Program-made: the position numbers and the translations under genes
Virus record (IMG/VR): IMGVR_UViG_3300043470_000555
Coordinates: 1 to 36,838 of that record
Direction: 5' to 3' (one strand)
Length of the DNA: 36,838 bases
Source of the DNA: a virus
Notes under the pieces: generated by a model
Databases searched by the model: none
What the model saw: only the letters and a program-made list of their open reading frames with translations
Told to the model about the DNA's origin: nothing
In this document: positions 1 to 9,100 of the stretch, one piece after another
Position numbering within the stretch: the stretch's first letter is position 1
How the letters are laid out: each line of letters begins with the position of its first letter

Positions 1-188
1 CTACTATAAAATTAATTCAAGAACAACTTAAAAGTACCATAAATAACTATGAACCAAGAGTAGAATTAATTTCAGTTGAAGTTTATAGTTTAATAGACGA
101 CAATAGAGTAGTAATAAAGATAATTTATGCTCTTAGAAATAGAGAAGAGCCAATTCAAGTAGAGTTTATTTTGGAAAGAGTAAGATAA
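1..188 (+). CDS. 25: Baseplate wedge protein gp25-like, C-terminal fragment
   Basis: An open frame runs from the window edge (first full codon at 3) to TAA at 186-188, so only the last 61 residues are visible. The fragment ends in EPIQVEFILERVR. It has the helix then beta-alpha-beta pattern, with NNYEPRVEL and a run of alternating hydrophobic strands, that is typical of the C-terminus of the GPW/gp25 family. That family is a baseplate-wedge component which in T4 joins the inner ring of the baseplate and anchors the sheath. The gene lies one base upstream of the gp6 gene, the same gp25-gp6 neighbourhood seen in T4-like phages. The call rests on this context plus the C-terminal pattern, because the N-terminal part is outside the window. 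Confidence 0.75.
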   Translation, partial: TIKLIQEQLKSTINNYEPRVELISVEVYSLIDDNRVVIKIIYALRNREEPIQVEFILERVR

Positions 189-189
189 A

Positions 190-1977
190 ATGGCAAAGAC
201 ACCTATTACTGAACTTGATTTCTTTGCGATTAAAGAACAATTTAAAACATATTTAAAAACACAGACATCTTTTAAAGACTATAACTTTGAAGGCTCAAAC
301 ATGTCTATTCTATTGGATGTATTAGCATATAATACGTTTCAGAATAACTTTTATACAAATATGGCATTATCAGAAATGTTCCTTGATACTGCACAATTAA
401 AAAATTCTATTGTGTCTCACGCAAAAGAACTTAACTATTTGCCAAAATCTTCTACTTCTGCCAAGGCAATTGTAAGAGTGACATTTACAGATACCAATGG
501 AGCAAGTACCGTTACAATTCCAAAGGGAACTAAATTTACATCTTCATCTAATGGTAATTCTTTTAACTTTGTAACTGCACAAGTTTTCCTTGCAAGAAAA
601 ACTGCTGTATCTGCCGATGGTTTAACTGCAACCTACGTAGCGGATCAAGTTGAAATTTTTGAAGGTGAAATATTTACAAACTTTGAAACTGAAGGTTATT
701 TTGTAGAAGACACAGCATTCAAGTGCGTATTATCAAGTGAAAATGTTGATATTTTATCAGTAGCAGTAAGCACTGATGATAATGAATTGCAATATACATA
801 TAAAACAGACATATTTGGTGTTGAACCAACAGATCGTGTATTCTATATCGAACCATACTTTGACGATAGATATGCTGTAGTTTTTGGTAGAAATACATTT
901 GGTTTACAACCAAGCCCAGATGAAAAGATACAAATTGAATATCGTGTGTGTAATGAAGATGCTTCAAATGGCGCATCTAAATTTGCAACATCATTTAAAA
1001 CTGGTGTGAGAGTAGAAACAATTCAAGCTGCAGCTGGTGGTGCACCTAAAGAAACACTTGAAAGTATTCGTTTCTTTGCTCCCCGTTCTATTCAAATTCA
1101 AGAAAGAGCTGTTACAACTAAAGATTATGAGATCTTGCTTAAACAAAAATACAATGAAATACAGGCAGTTTCTGTTTATGGTGGCGAGAATCTTGAACCA
1201 CCACAATTTGGAAAGGTTGCTATTTCTGTAGTGCTCGAAGGTACAAATGATCTTTCGGAAAGTAGAAAGAATGAGTTTAAAAGATATCTCATTGATAAAA
1301 CTCCATTGACCATTGAACCTATATTTGTAAGTCCAGAATTTATGTATGTCGACGCTTTGGTCAACATATATTACTCATATAAGCAGACAAATAGAACTGA
1401 AAGTGAATTAGAAAATTTAATCAGAAAAGTAATGTTTGATTATGATACAGTTAATTTAAGTGCATTTGGTGCTACTCTCCGAACTTCAAAATTAATGGCA
1501 CTGATAGATGATGTAGATGATGCAATACTAAGTAATAGTCTTGAATTAAGAGCTATTATTGAATATTCACCTCCGCTACTATTACCACAGAACCCGACAT
1601 TTAAATTTGGATCTCCACTTATAAAACCATACCCGTTCGTAAATTCATCCGGTTTTGCAGATTTTAAACCTACTATTGCAAGTTCTATATTCTCTTACAA
1701 TGGTATATGTGCGCTATTACAAGATAATGGTTCTGGTATCATACAGATTATTACCAGCGATACTATAAATACCAGAGTATTGAATGCAAGTGCTGGTACA
1801 GTAGACTACACAACTGGTACTTTAAGATTAGTTAATTTTACTACGGATGATTATTCAGGTTCTGCTATTAAAATATTCGCAAGAAAGAAAGAAGCGGATA
1901 TTATTGCTCCAAAAAATAGACTTCTTCAATTAAGAGATGAAGATATTAGAATAATCTTTAACGAGGTTTCTTCATAA
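190..1977 (+). CDS. 6: Baseplate wedge subunit gp6-like
   Basis: This 595-residue protein is close in size to T4 gp6 (about 660). In T4, gp6 dimerises into the ring that holds the wedges together and opens when the baseplate changes shape. The N-terminus (about 5-100) has the family pattern: LDFFAIKEQFKTYLK, a GSNMSILLDVLAYNTFQNNF stretch with many Tyr, Phe and Asn, then LYL-type helices ending in KELNYLPKS. Residues about 100-460 look like a Baseplate_J-type region, with FAPRSIQIQERAVTTKDYE where related proteins have their conserved mid-segment. The start ATG follows the gp25 stop by one base. The stop overlaps the next start (TAATG), so the two are translationally coupled. No break or odd composition was seen. 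Confidence 0.92.
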   Translation: MAKTPITELDFFAIKEQFKTYLKTQTSFKDYNFEGSNMSILLDVLAYNTFQNNFYTNMALSEMFLDTAQLKNSIVSHAKELNYLPKSSTSAKAIVRVTFTDTNGASTVTIPKGTKFTSSSNGNSFNFVTAQVFLARKTAVSADGLTATYVADQVEIFEGEIFTNFETEGYFVEDTAFKCVLSSENVDILSVAVSTDDNELQYTYKTDIFGVEPTDRVFYIEPYFDDRYAVVFGRNTFGLQPSPDEKIQIEYRVCNEDASNGASKFATSFKTGVRVETIQAAAGGAPKETLESIRFFAPRSIQIQERAVTTKDYEILLKQKYNEIQAVSVYGGENLEPPQFGKVAISVVLEGTNDLSESRKNEFKRYLIDKTPLTIEPIFVSPEFMYVDALVNIYYSYKQTNRTESELENLIRKVMFDYDTVNLSAFGATLRTSKLMALIDDVDDAILSNSLELRAIIEYSPPLLLPQNPTFKFGSPLIKPYPFVNSSGFADFKPTIASSIFSYNGICALLQDNGSGIIQIITSDTINTRVLNASAGTVDYTTGTLRLVNFTTDDYSGSAIKIFARKKEADIIAPKNRLLQLRDEDIRIIFNEVSS

Positions 1978-4304
1978 TGGATATTGAAAAATTTATAGCA
2001 TATCAGATAGAAAAACAATTCCCTTCGCTCTTTAGAGAGGAAGGTACTGAATTAGTAGCACTGATAAAATACTATTATGAATTTTTGGAAACAGATGTTT
2101 CTGCATTTTATGTACAGGGTACTAAAATAGTAGATGGAGTAAGCCAAACATTTTCAGAAAAATTCAAGATAAGAAAAGATGCAGAACAAAGACTTTTTGA
2201 TCTAAAAAAGATACCTTCATATTCTAATTTAGTGTTAAAAGAAGATAAAAATCAAAGTGTTTATAATAACAGAAGATTATTTGAATTTAGAGATATAGAT
2301 AATACTCTTGAAGATATGGTAATATTCTTTAAAAATAAGTATATGAAAGATCTGCAATTAGATGGTAACAATACACGATTTATTGTAAAAAATATTCTTG
2401 ATCTATATCGAAGACGAGGCACACCTGATGGTGTCGAACTCTTCTTTAGATTATTTTATAATGAAAATATTGAAATATATTATCCTTCAGAGGCTATATT
2501 AAAACCTTCTACCTCATCTTGGAATCAAGGCATATTTTTACAACTTTATCCAAAAGAAATAACAGAACTTAAAGATTTAACAGGGCGATCTATATACGGA
2601 TCTATTTCCAAAGCCGAAGGTATTGTCAATAGAATTTCATTTACACTTGTAAATAATGCCCTAATACCTATTTTATTTTTGAGTAGTGTAAAAGGTAACT
2701 TTATAGGGTACGATGACATATTCAGTATCATAGATGGAACTATTGTAAATTTTGGAATAGTATATGGATCATTGGATTCTGTCAATATAAATCAAACTGA
2801 TCCTAGGGCAACAACCGGAAATGAAATTGGAGACTTAGTAAACGTAACTTATGCAGGCGCCCGCGGCGGCAAAGCAATAGTTACAGATGTTTCACAAACA
2901 ATCAGTGGTGAAATAACTTATGAGTTTTTAGAAACTGGATTTGGTTACACAGAAGAAAATACATTATTGCTGGTGTCAAATCAAATTATATTTCCATTTA
3001 AGTTTACTACTGAATCACCAGATTTAATTGACGACTTGGTAGTATTGGAAACCGTACAAGACCAATTCGGTAATGTTGGTAAAGTAATAGGCGGGAACGA
3101 AACCATTTTTGGTATAAAAATGGATGAGGGGATGCAATTTACTTCCAATTCCGTTATTACAACCACAAGAGCAGTAGACAATACTATAGTGATATCAGGT
3201 GCTGAAATCATAATAGATAGTCCTAATATTATAATTGTAAATAAAACAGCTAATAATTATTTTAGTGATAATGACATTTACTATTTTGATCTAGTAACAC
3301 CTAAAAATGATTCTTCTCCGGGGCCTTTATATCCAGAAACAGCAAACACAGAAATACTTTCGGTTAAATTAAATGAATTAGATAATGAAGAAACTGTATC
3401 TCTTATTGTAGATATAATTGGCAATTTCTTAGATGTACAACTCGATTCAGTAAACTATAATGATCCACCCGCATTAACTGTAATGAGCGGTAATACCGAT
3501 CCAGTTGATGCTAATACTCCATTAAACGAAGCATTTAATTTGGAACCATTTACTATTGGTTCAATCAAAAAGTTCATAAACATAAAGCCAGGAACAGATT
3601 ATAAGAATAAAGTATTTGCTGTTGCATATGATCCAGTTATGAAAAATTTTGATGTATATAATCAGATTATCACATTGGAAACTATATCCGCAACACTTGA
3701 AGTCGGAAGTATTATAACACAAGGTAGCGGCCCATCGGAAATTTCTGGGAAAATAATTAAAATTGTTGAAAATACCATATTTGTACTTCCTTATTCTTAT
3801 TATGGATTTACAAGTAATCCCATTACATTCAATGGAAATAATTTTAATGTTCTAAGTATCAGTAGAGATTATAGTTCGGCACCAATTGGATTTAATGCTA
3901 ATATTAATGCAATTACCGAATTTGCTGTAGGAAAAATATTAAATGTTGAAGTAACAAATTCTGGATATGGTTATGGCGATAAAGAAGAAGTAACTATTAC
4001 CGATGATTTTGGAGATGTACTTGCGGTTGGTGTGGCAAATGCAAGAGGCCAAGGTAGAATTGAAGGTAGATGGTCCTCGAAGGAATCGCACTTAAATTTC
4101 CAAAGCGGAAAGGTACTTCAAGATAGTGACTATTACCAAGAATATTCATACGAGATACAGTCACAAACGGATATAAATACCTATAAATCTACTCTTACTG
4201 AAGTATCACATCTTGCAGGAACAAAAATATTTGGAAAATTTGTTTTAAAAGACGAGGCAAAGGTAAATACTACTGCTAGATTTTCTATAATAAGAAACAC
4301 TTGA
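1977..4304 (+). CDS. 7: Baseplate wedge protein gp7-like
   Basis: A 775-residue protein at the position gp7 holds in the T4 order 25-6-7-8. T4 gp7 (about 1030 residues) starts wedge assembly and binds gp10 and gp8. The best signature is at residues about 20-45 (VALIKYYYEFLETD) and 130-170 (DLYRRRGTPDGVELFFRLFY, then a short acidic stretch). From memory this resembles the C-terminal helical part of T4 gp7, where a YIQYLSDG helix and a KGIEASYKFLFKVLYNEE helix occur in the same order. The remainder is beta-rich with repeated GxGY turns (about residues 320 and 660), as in phage Ig-like or beta-prism modules. It therefore looks like the gp7 core helices followed by a different beta-rich C-terminus. 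Start overlaps the gp6 stop by one base. A TATAAATA lies inside the gene at 4172. Confidence 0.75.
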   Translation: MDIEKFIAYQIEKQFPSLFREEGTELVALIKYYYEFLETDVSAFYVQGTKIVDGVSQTFSEKFKIRKDAEQRLFDLKKIPSYSNLVLKEDKNQSVYNNRRLFEFRDIDNTLEDMVIFFKNKYMKDLQLDGNNTRFIVKNILDLYRRRGTPDGVELFFRLFYNENIEIYYPSEAILKPSTSSWNQGIFLQLYPKEITELKDLTGRSIYGSISKAEGIVNRISFTLVNNALIPILFLSSVKGNFIGYDDIFSIIDGTIVNFGIVYGSLDSVNINQTDPRATTGNEIGDLVNVTYAGARGGKAIVTDVSQTISGEITYEFLETGFGYTEENTLLLVSNQIIFPFKFTTESPDLIDDLVVLETVQDQFGNVGKVIGGNETIFGIKMDEGMQFTSNSVITTTRAVDNTIVISGAEIIIDSPNIIIVNKTANNYFSDNDIYYFDLVTPKNDSSPGPLYPETANTEILSVKLNELDNEETVSLIVDIIGNFLDVQLDSVNYNDPPALTVMSGNTDPVDANTPLNEAFNLEPFTIGSIKKFINIKPGTDYKNKVFAVAYDPVMKNFDVYNQIITLETISATLEVGSIITQGSGPSEISGKIIKIVENTIFVLPYSYYGFTSNPITFNGNNFNVLSISRDYSSAPIGFNANINAITEFAVGKILNVEVTNSGYGYGDKEEVTITDDFGDVLAVGVANARGQGRIEGRWSSKESHLNFQSGKVLQDSDYYQEYSYEIQSQTDINTYKSTLTEVSHLAGTKIFGKFVLKDEAKVNTTARFSIIRNT

Positions 4305-4311
4305 GGGAAAA

Positions 4312-6099
4312 ATGTCAATTATAACAAATAAATTTAAGACAAGTAATGTTACAGATTTCAAGCAAGATTTTATAGATTCAGATTACTATGTTTTTGTTTC
4401 TTCTACACAAATAACACAGACAAATGATTCCGAGTATTATATAAATGAATTTTTAGAGAATACACTTTTTGGTAAAAAAATAAACCCCGATGAAGTATTC
4501 TTTATGATAGATAATAATAGATGGCAATCTGGTTTAATTTATGAAAAGTACGATGATAAATCAGATCTATCAGATAAAAAATTCTATGCAATAGTCTATC
4601 CTACTGATAATAGTACTGGCGATTATAGAGTGTACAAGTGTCTTTCAAATGATCATGGTGCTAAATCTTTCAATCCACCAAATTATGATCCAGATACAGA
4701 TGAACAAATTTATAGAATGGGTGATGGTTATGTTTGGAAATTTATGTACGTGATATCTACTGTAGAATACCAAAAATATTCCGCACTTCAATATTTTCCA
4801 ATCGTGTATCCCACTGCTGTAATTACAAACGTTGTTGCAACGGGAACTGCAATTACATATTTCGCGGACAATATTTTTAAACCTGGTATGATTGTAACTG
4901 TAAAAGGTATTATACCAAATCAATTTAATGTTACTGATAGAGTGATTACTGCCGCATCAATTACTTCATTTACAATTAGCGGTACTGAAACTGGATCGTA
5001 TCAAATAACATCACAAGGTGAATGTGTTGTAAAAAATGGGCTCGTTAATAAGCGATCCATTGATCACATTGAAGTTGAAAATTATGATTTAAATAAAGGA
5101 TATGAATTAAGATCTGGAATAATAGAAGAAGTCGGTGAAACTAATATTACAATATCATCACCTAAGCTAGATTTAAATCCTTTAGCTAATTATTATTCCG
5201 GCCAGACCTTTTATGTTATAGATACAAATAATTATGCAAATACATATACTATAGATACATATAGTTATAACGAATCTACCAAAAAAGCAATTATCACACT
5301 TTTAGATAAAGATTCGTTTATTGATATTAATTTTGATTTTGAAATTTTCCCTAAAATTGAAATAGCGGGGGATGGTACTGGTGCAGAAGCTGTGCCCAAA
5401 ATAAACAGTCTAGGTACAATAGAAACTATATTAATTCTAAATAAAGGTAGTGGTTATACACGTGCAACAGCAAGAATAGTAACACCTCTTTATGGGTTTG
5501 ATACTGTATCAGCATTATCAACTGATGTTGAAGCAATATTAAGACCTATTTTATCACCTAAAAATGGGCATGGTTATAATTTTGAAACTGAATTACTATC
5601 TAGAAGAGCACATGTATATACATCTTTAACTGATACTGATAATATAACTATACCATCATCAAATGTGTATACTAGAATAGGTATTGTAAAAAATCCAGAA
5701 TTTACATCTAATACAGATTTATTTGATAACAGATTAAAACTTACACTTAGTTCAAGCATTTTAACTGTTGGTGAAACTGTGACTCAAAGTTATCAACAAC
5801 CTATTTCATTTTCCTCTGAAGTTCATGCTGTTGATGGAAATATAGCATATTTGTGTAATTATCACGGACCATATAGAACGTATCCTTCTGCAAACAGTTC
5901 TGCAGAAGGATATGAAGATATTCCAATAAACATAAAGAGTTCTATTATATCATCTCAAAATCAGATATTGAATATAAATAACATTATAAGACCGAATTAC
6001 ATCCAGAAAACTGGGGATGTATATTATGTAACTAATTTTGTTCCGATCACTCGAACAACTACTTCGAATGAAGAATATAAGATCGTATTAGAATTTTAA
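4312..6099 (+). CDS. 8: Baseplate wedge protein gp8-like
   Basis: This 595-residue protein is longer than T4 gp8 (334). N-terminal features match gp8: SIITNKFKTSNVTDF, then a Tyr-rich strand region and the GDGYVWKFMYVIS segment near residue 140, comparable to GDGYVWEYLFEIP in T4 gp8. The C-terminus (YYVTNFVPITRTTTSNEEYKIVLEF) parallels the end of T4 gp8, which has NRPPI followed by a final strand ILFTF. The extra ~260 residues lie between these two signatures. They contain a GxGY-type beta motif (NKGSGYTRATARI) like that in the preceding gene. In T4, gp8 forms part of the wedge arm with gp7 and gp10. A GAGGGA ribosome-binding site at 4303-4308 precedes the ATG. A perfect 12-bp hairpin (5881-5912) and a TATAAATA (5973) lie near the 3' end. 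Confidence 0.8.
   Translation: MSIITNKFKTSNVTDFKQDFIDSDYYVFVSSTQITQTNDSEYYINEFLENTLFGKKINPDEVFFMIDNNRWQSGLIYEKYDDKSDLSDKKFYAIVYPTDNSTGDYRVYKCLSNDHGAKSFNPPNYDPDTDEQIYRMGDGYVWKFMYVISTVEYQKYSALQYFPIVYPTAVITNVVATGTAITYFADNIFKPGMIVTVKGIIPNQFNVTDRVITAASITSFTISGTETGSYQITSQGECVVKNGLVNKRSIDHIEVENYDLNKGYELRSGIIEEVGETNITISSPKLDLNPLANYYSGQTFYVIDTNNYANTYTIDTYSYNESTKKAIITLLDKDSFIDINFDFEIFPKIEIAGDGTGAEAVPKINSLGTIETILILNKGSGYTRATARIVTPLYGFDTVSALSTDVEAILRPILSPKNGHGYNFETELLSRRAHVYTSLTDTDNITIPSSNVYTRIGIVKNPEFTSNTDLFDNRLKLTLSSSILTVGETVTQSYQQPISFSSEVHAVDGNIAYLCNYHGPYRTYPSANSSAEGYEDIPINIKSSIISSQNQILNINNIIRPNYIQKTGDVYYVTNFVPITRTTTSNEEYKIVLEF
5881..5912 (+). repeat. Perfect 12-bp inverted repeat inside the gp8-like gene
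   Basis: TATCCTTCTGCA at 5881-5892 is the exact reverse complement of TGCAGAAGGATA at 5901-5912, with an 8-base loop. No T-run follows, so a rho-independent terminator is unlikely. The segment codes for a YPSANSSAEGY stretch. It lies about 200 bases upstream of the next gene and 61 bases upstream of an intragenic TATAAATA. Confidence 0.6.
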
Positions 6100-6108
6100 G
6101 GATAAAAA

Positions 6109-9100
6109 ATGCCAATTCGCACTAATCTAAATGAGTCTCCATACTATGATGATTACGATATTACTAAACAGTACCATAGAGTTTTATTCAGACCTGGTTA
6201 TGCAGTTCAAGCAAGAGAACTGACTCAGCTTCAAACAATTCTACAAAATCAAGTAGAACAATTTGGTGATAATATCTTTAAAGAAGGTAGTATTATTAAA
6301 GGGTGTAACTTTACTGAATTATCAGCATTAAGTTATGTAAAAGTAACAGATACTGCGGTCAATATCATAAATCCCCTGTTAGAAATAACAGTAAATGAAC
6401 TTGTTGGTGGGATTGATCCAGAAACTGGAATTGAAACATTTTATGAAATTGAAGGTGCTATAACTGGGCTGAAAGCATTGATTATAGCTGCGGCATTTGG
6501 TTTTGAAACTAATGATCCCGATTTAAATACATTCTTTATTAATTATCTAAATTCAAACGAAGCACAAGAAAAAGTTTTTGATCAGAATGAAACTTTAGAA
6601 ATTTATAGATATACAATAACTGATGATGTAACAAGTGTCGGTGTAAAAGTAGCAGAATTTTCAGTGACATCAAGAGCAAATCATGTTGGAAAATCATTTG
6701 GTGTACAATCTGCTATAGGTATTACATATCAAAAAGGTCACTTCTTATATGCCAAAGAACAAATTGTAATACTAACAAAGTACACAAATGTACCAAATAA
6801 CATTTCAGTTGGTTATAGAGTAAGGGAAAGCTTAATTAGCCCTCTGACCGATAATACACTCTATGATAATTCGATTGGTACACCTAATTTTAATGCCCCT
6901 GGTGCAAACAGATTAAAATTAGAACCTGTACTTATTGCAATTTCAACCGTGGAAGCAGATGGAGATCCTACATTCTTTACACTTGCCCGTTATATTAACG
7001 GAAGTGCTGTTCAGGTTAGAGACGTTTCTCAGTATAATGTACTTGGTGAGGAAATGGCTCGTCGTACATTCGAAGAATCTGGCAATTATATTGTGCGCGG
7101 CTTTAAAACAAAAGTTATCAACACCGCAAATGGAGCTATACAGGCAGCAGTGGAACCAGGTGTAGCATATGTCAAAGGCTATAGAATAGAAACTAAGGGC
7201 GAGATCTTTGTTCCTATTGACCAATTGGAACTTTCTGATACTGAGACACAAGCAAATCAACCTGTATCTTTCAATTACGGATCATATGTTGATATTGCAA
7301 ATACAGATTCAATGGGAACACTTCCAGTTGGAACATACGCAACCGCTTCTCTAAAAAATATTAGTAATACTACAATTGGTACTGTAAGAGTAAGAAACTT
7401 TACCCCAGATAGAGTATATGTTTCAAACATCAGAATGGGTGCAAATAATTTTAGTGATGTAGCTTCTATTGATGGAGCTGCAGGTTCTGTAAAAATTATT
7501 CCTACTATAAAACAGAAAAGTAATGACACTTCAATTTTTAATGTCGGTGAAACATTTCTTAAAAGTGTAACAGATATCAGTATTCCCGTAAGAAAAGCAA
7601 GAGCATTAACTAATATTGCAGACACGTTTACTTTGACTTCACTCTCGGGTGAAGATTTTAATGTTCAACTCGATGATACCCTTATTGTAGATACAACACA
7701 AGATAATCTTCAGATATCCAGTATTGTAAAAGATAGTTCAACTCAATTGACTATTAATTTAGTGGCAGGCCAAACACCAGCTGCTACAGGGACTATTTAC
7801 TACAATTCCAGAGTACAACTTGCAGAACCATACGACAAATTAGATACAACACTTTATGTCAAAGCAACATTCTCTGCTGGAACAACAAAATATAGTCTTG
7901 GTTTCCCAGATGTGTATCAATTAGTAAGCATAACAGATTCTGGAAGTAATGATGTTACTAATAGTTTTAGATTAATAGAAAATCAGCAAGATCATTACTA
8001 TGATCTTTCATACATTGAATATATACCTGGTCGCCCAGTTCCTGCCAATGGTCTTATGACCATTAGAGTAAAAGCATTCAAAGTAAGTACTGCAACAGGA
8101 TCATATTTCTTTACAGTTGATAGTTATCCAAATACAATAGATCTAAGTTATATTCCTTCATATAAAACATCATCTGGCACAACATTAAATCTAAGAGATT
8201 GTGTAGACTTTAGACCACATGCAGCAAATACTGTAGCATATGCAAGTGCCGAAGTACTGGGAACAGCTCCTACTGTAAGCACAGCCGTAGGTGCAAATCC
8301 TACGTTTACTGGTACTTTCTTAATACCAGCGCTTAATTCTGCGGCAACACTTGATTACGAATATTATCTTAATAGAACTGATATTATAACAATAGATTCG
8401 TATGGTAAATTTTCTGCAACAAAAGGTAAACCTTCAAGAAAATCTCGGTCACCTACTATCGGTGACGATAAATTAGTCATTTCAGAAATTTACGTACCCG
8501 GGTTTCCTGCCATATCTTCTGATAGAGCATCACAGGAAAATAAACCAGCATTGGCAATAAAATCCAAGACTTTGGGCGCGAAAACATATACGATGAAAGA
8601 AATCGGAGATCTTGACAGTAAAATCAGTAAACTTTTCTACTATATGTCCGTATCATTATTGGAAGCATCTACACAAAATCTAAATATCACAGATGAAGCT
8701 GGTATTACTAGATTTAAAAATGGTATTCTCGTAGATCCATTCAATGATTTATCAATAGCAGATGTTAAGAATCCAGAATTTAATGCATCACTAGATTTTA
8801 CAGAAAAATCACTTTTACCTGCTGTTAAAACAATACCTATTAATCTAAAATATAAAACATCCTCGAATGTTTCATTACACCCAAGTAGTGCAGAAATAGA
8901 TGCTGCAACTCTTGCAACATCAATTAACACACCGTTAATTACACAACCTTATGCAACAAGCTTTAGAAATTGTGTAAGTAATTTCTATGACTATATTGGA
9001 ACTGGTTTCTTATTTCCAGAATATGATGGTGCATATGATACTGTAACAGCACCATCTCCAAATATAAACATTGACATTGCAACACCATTTATTGAATATA

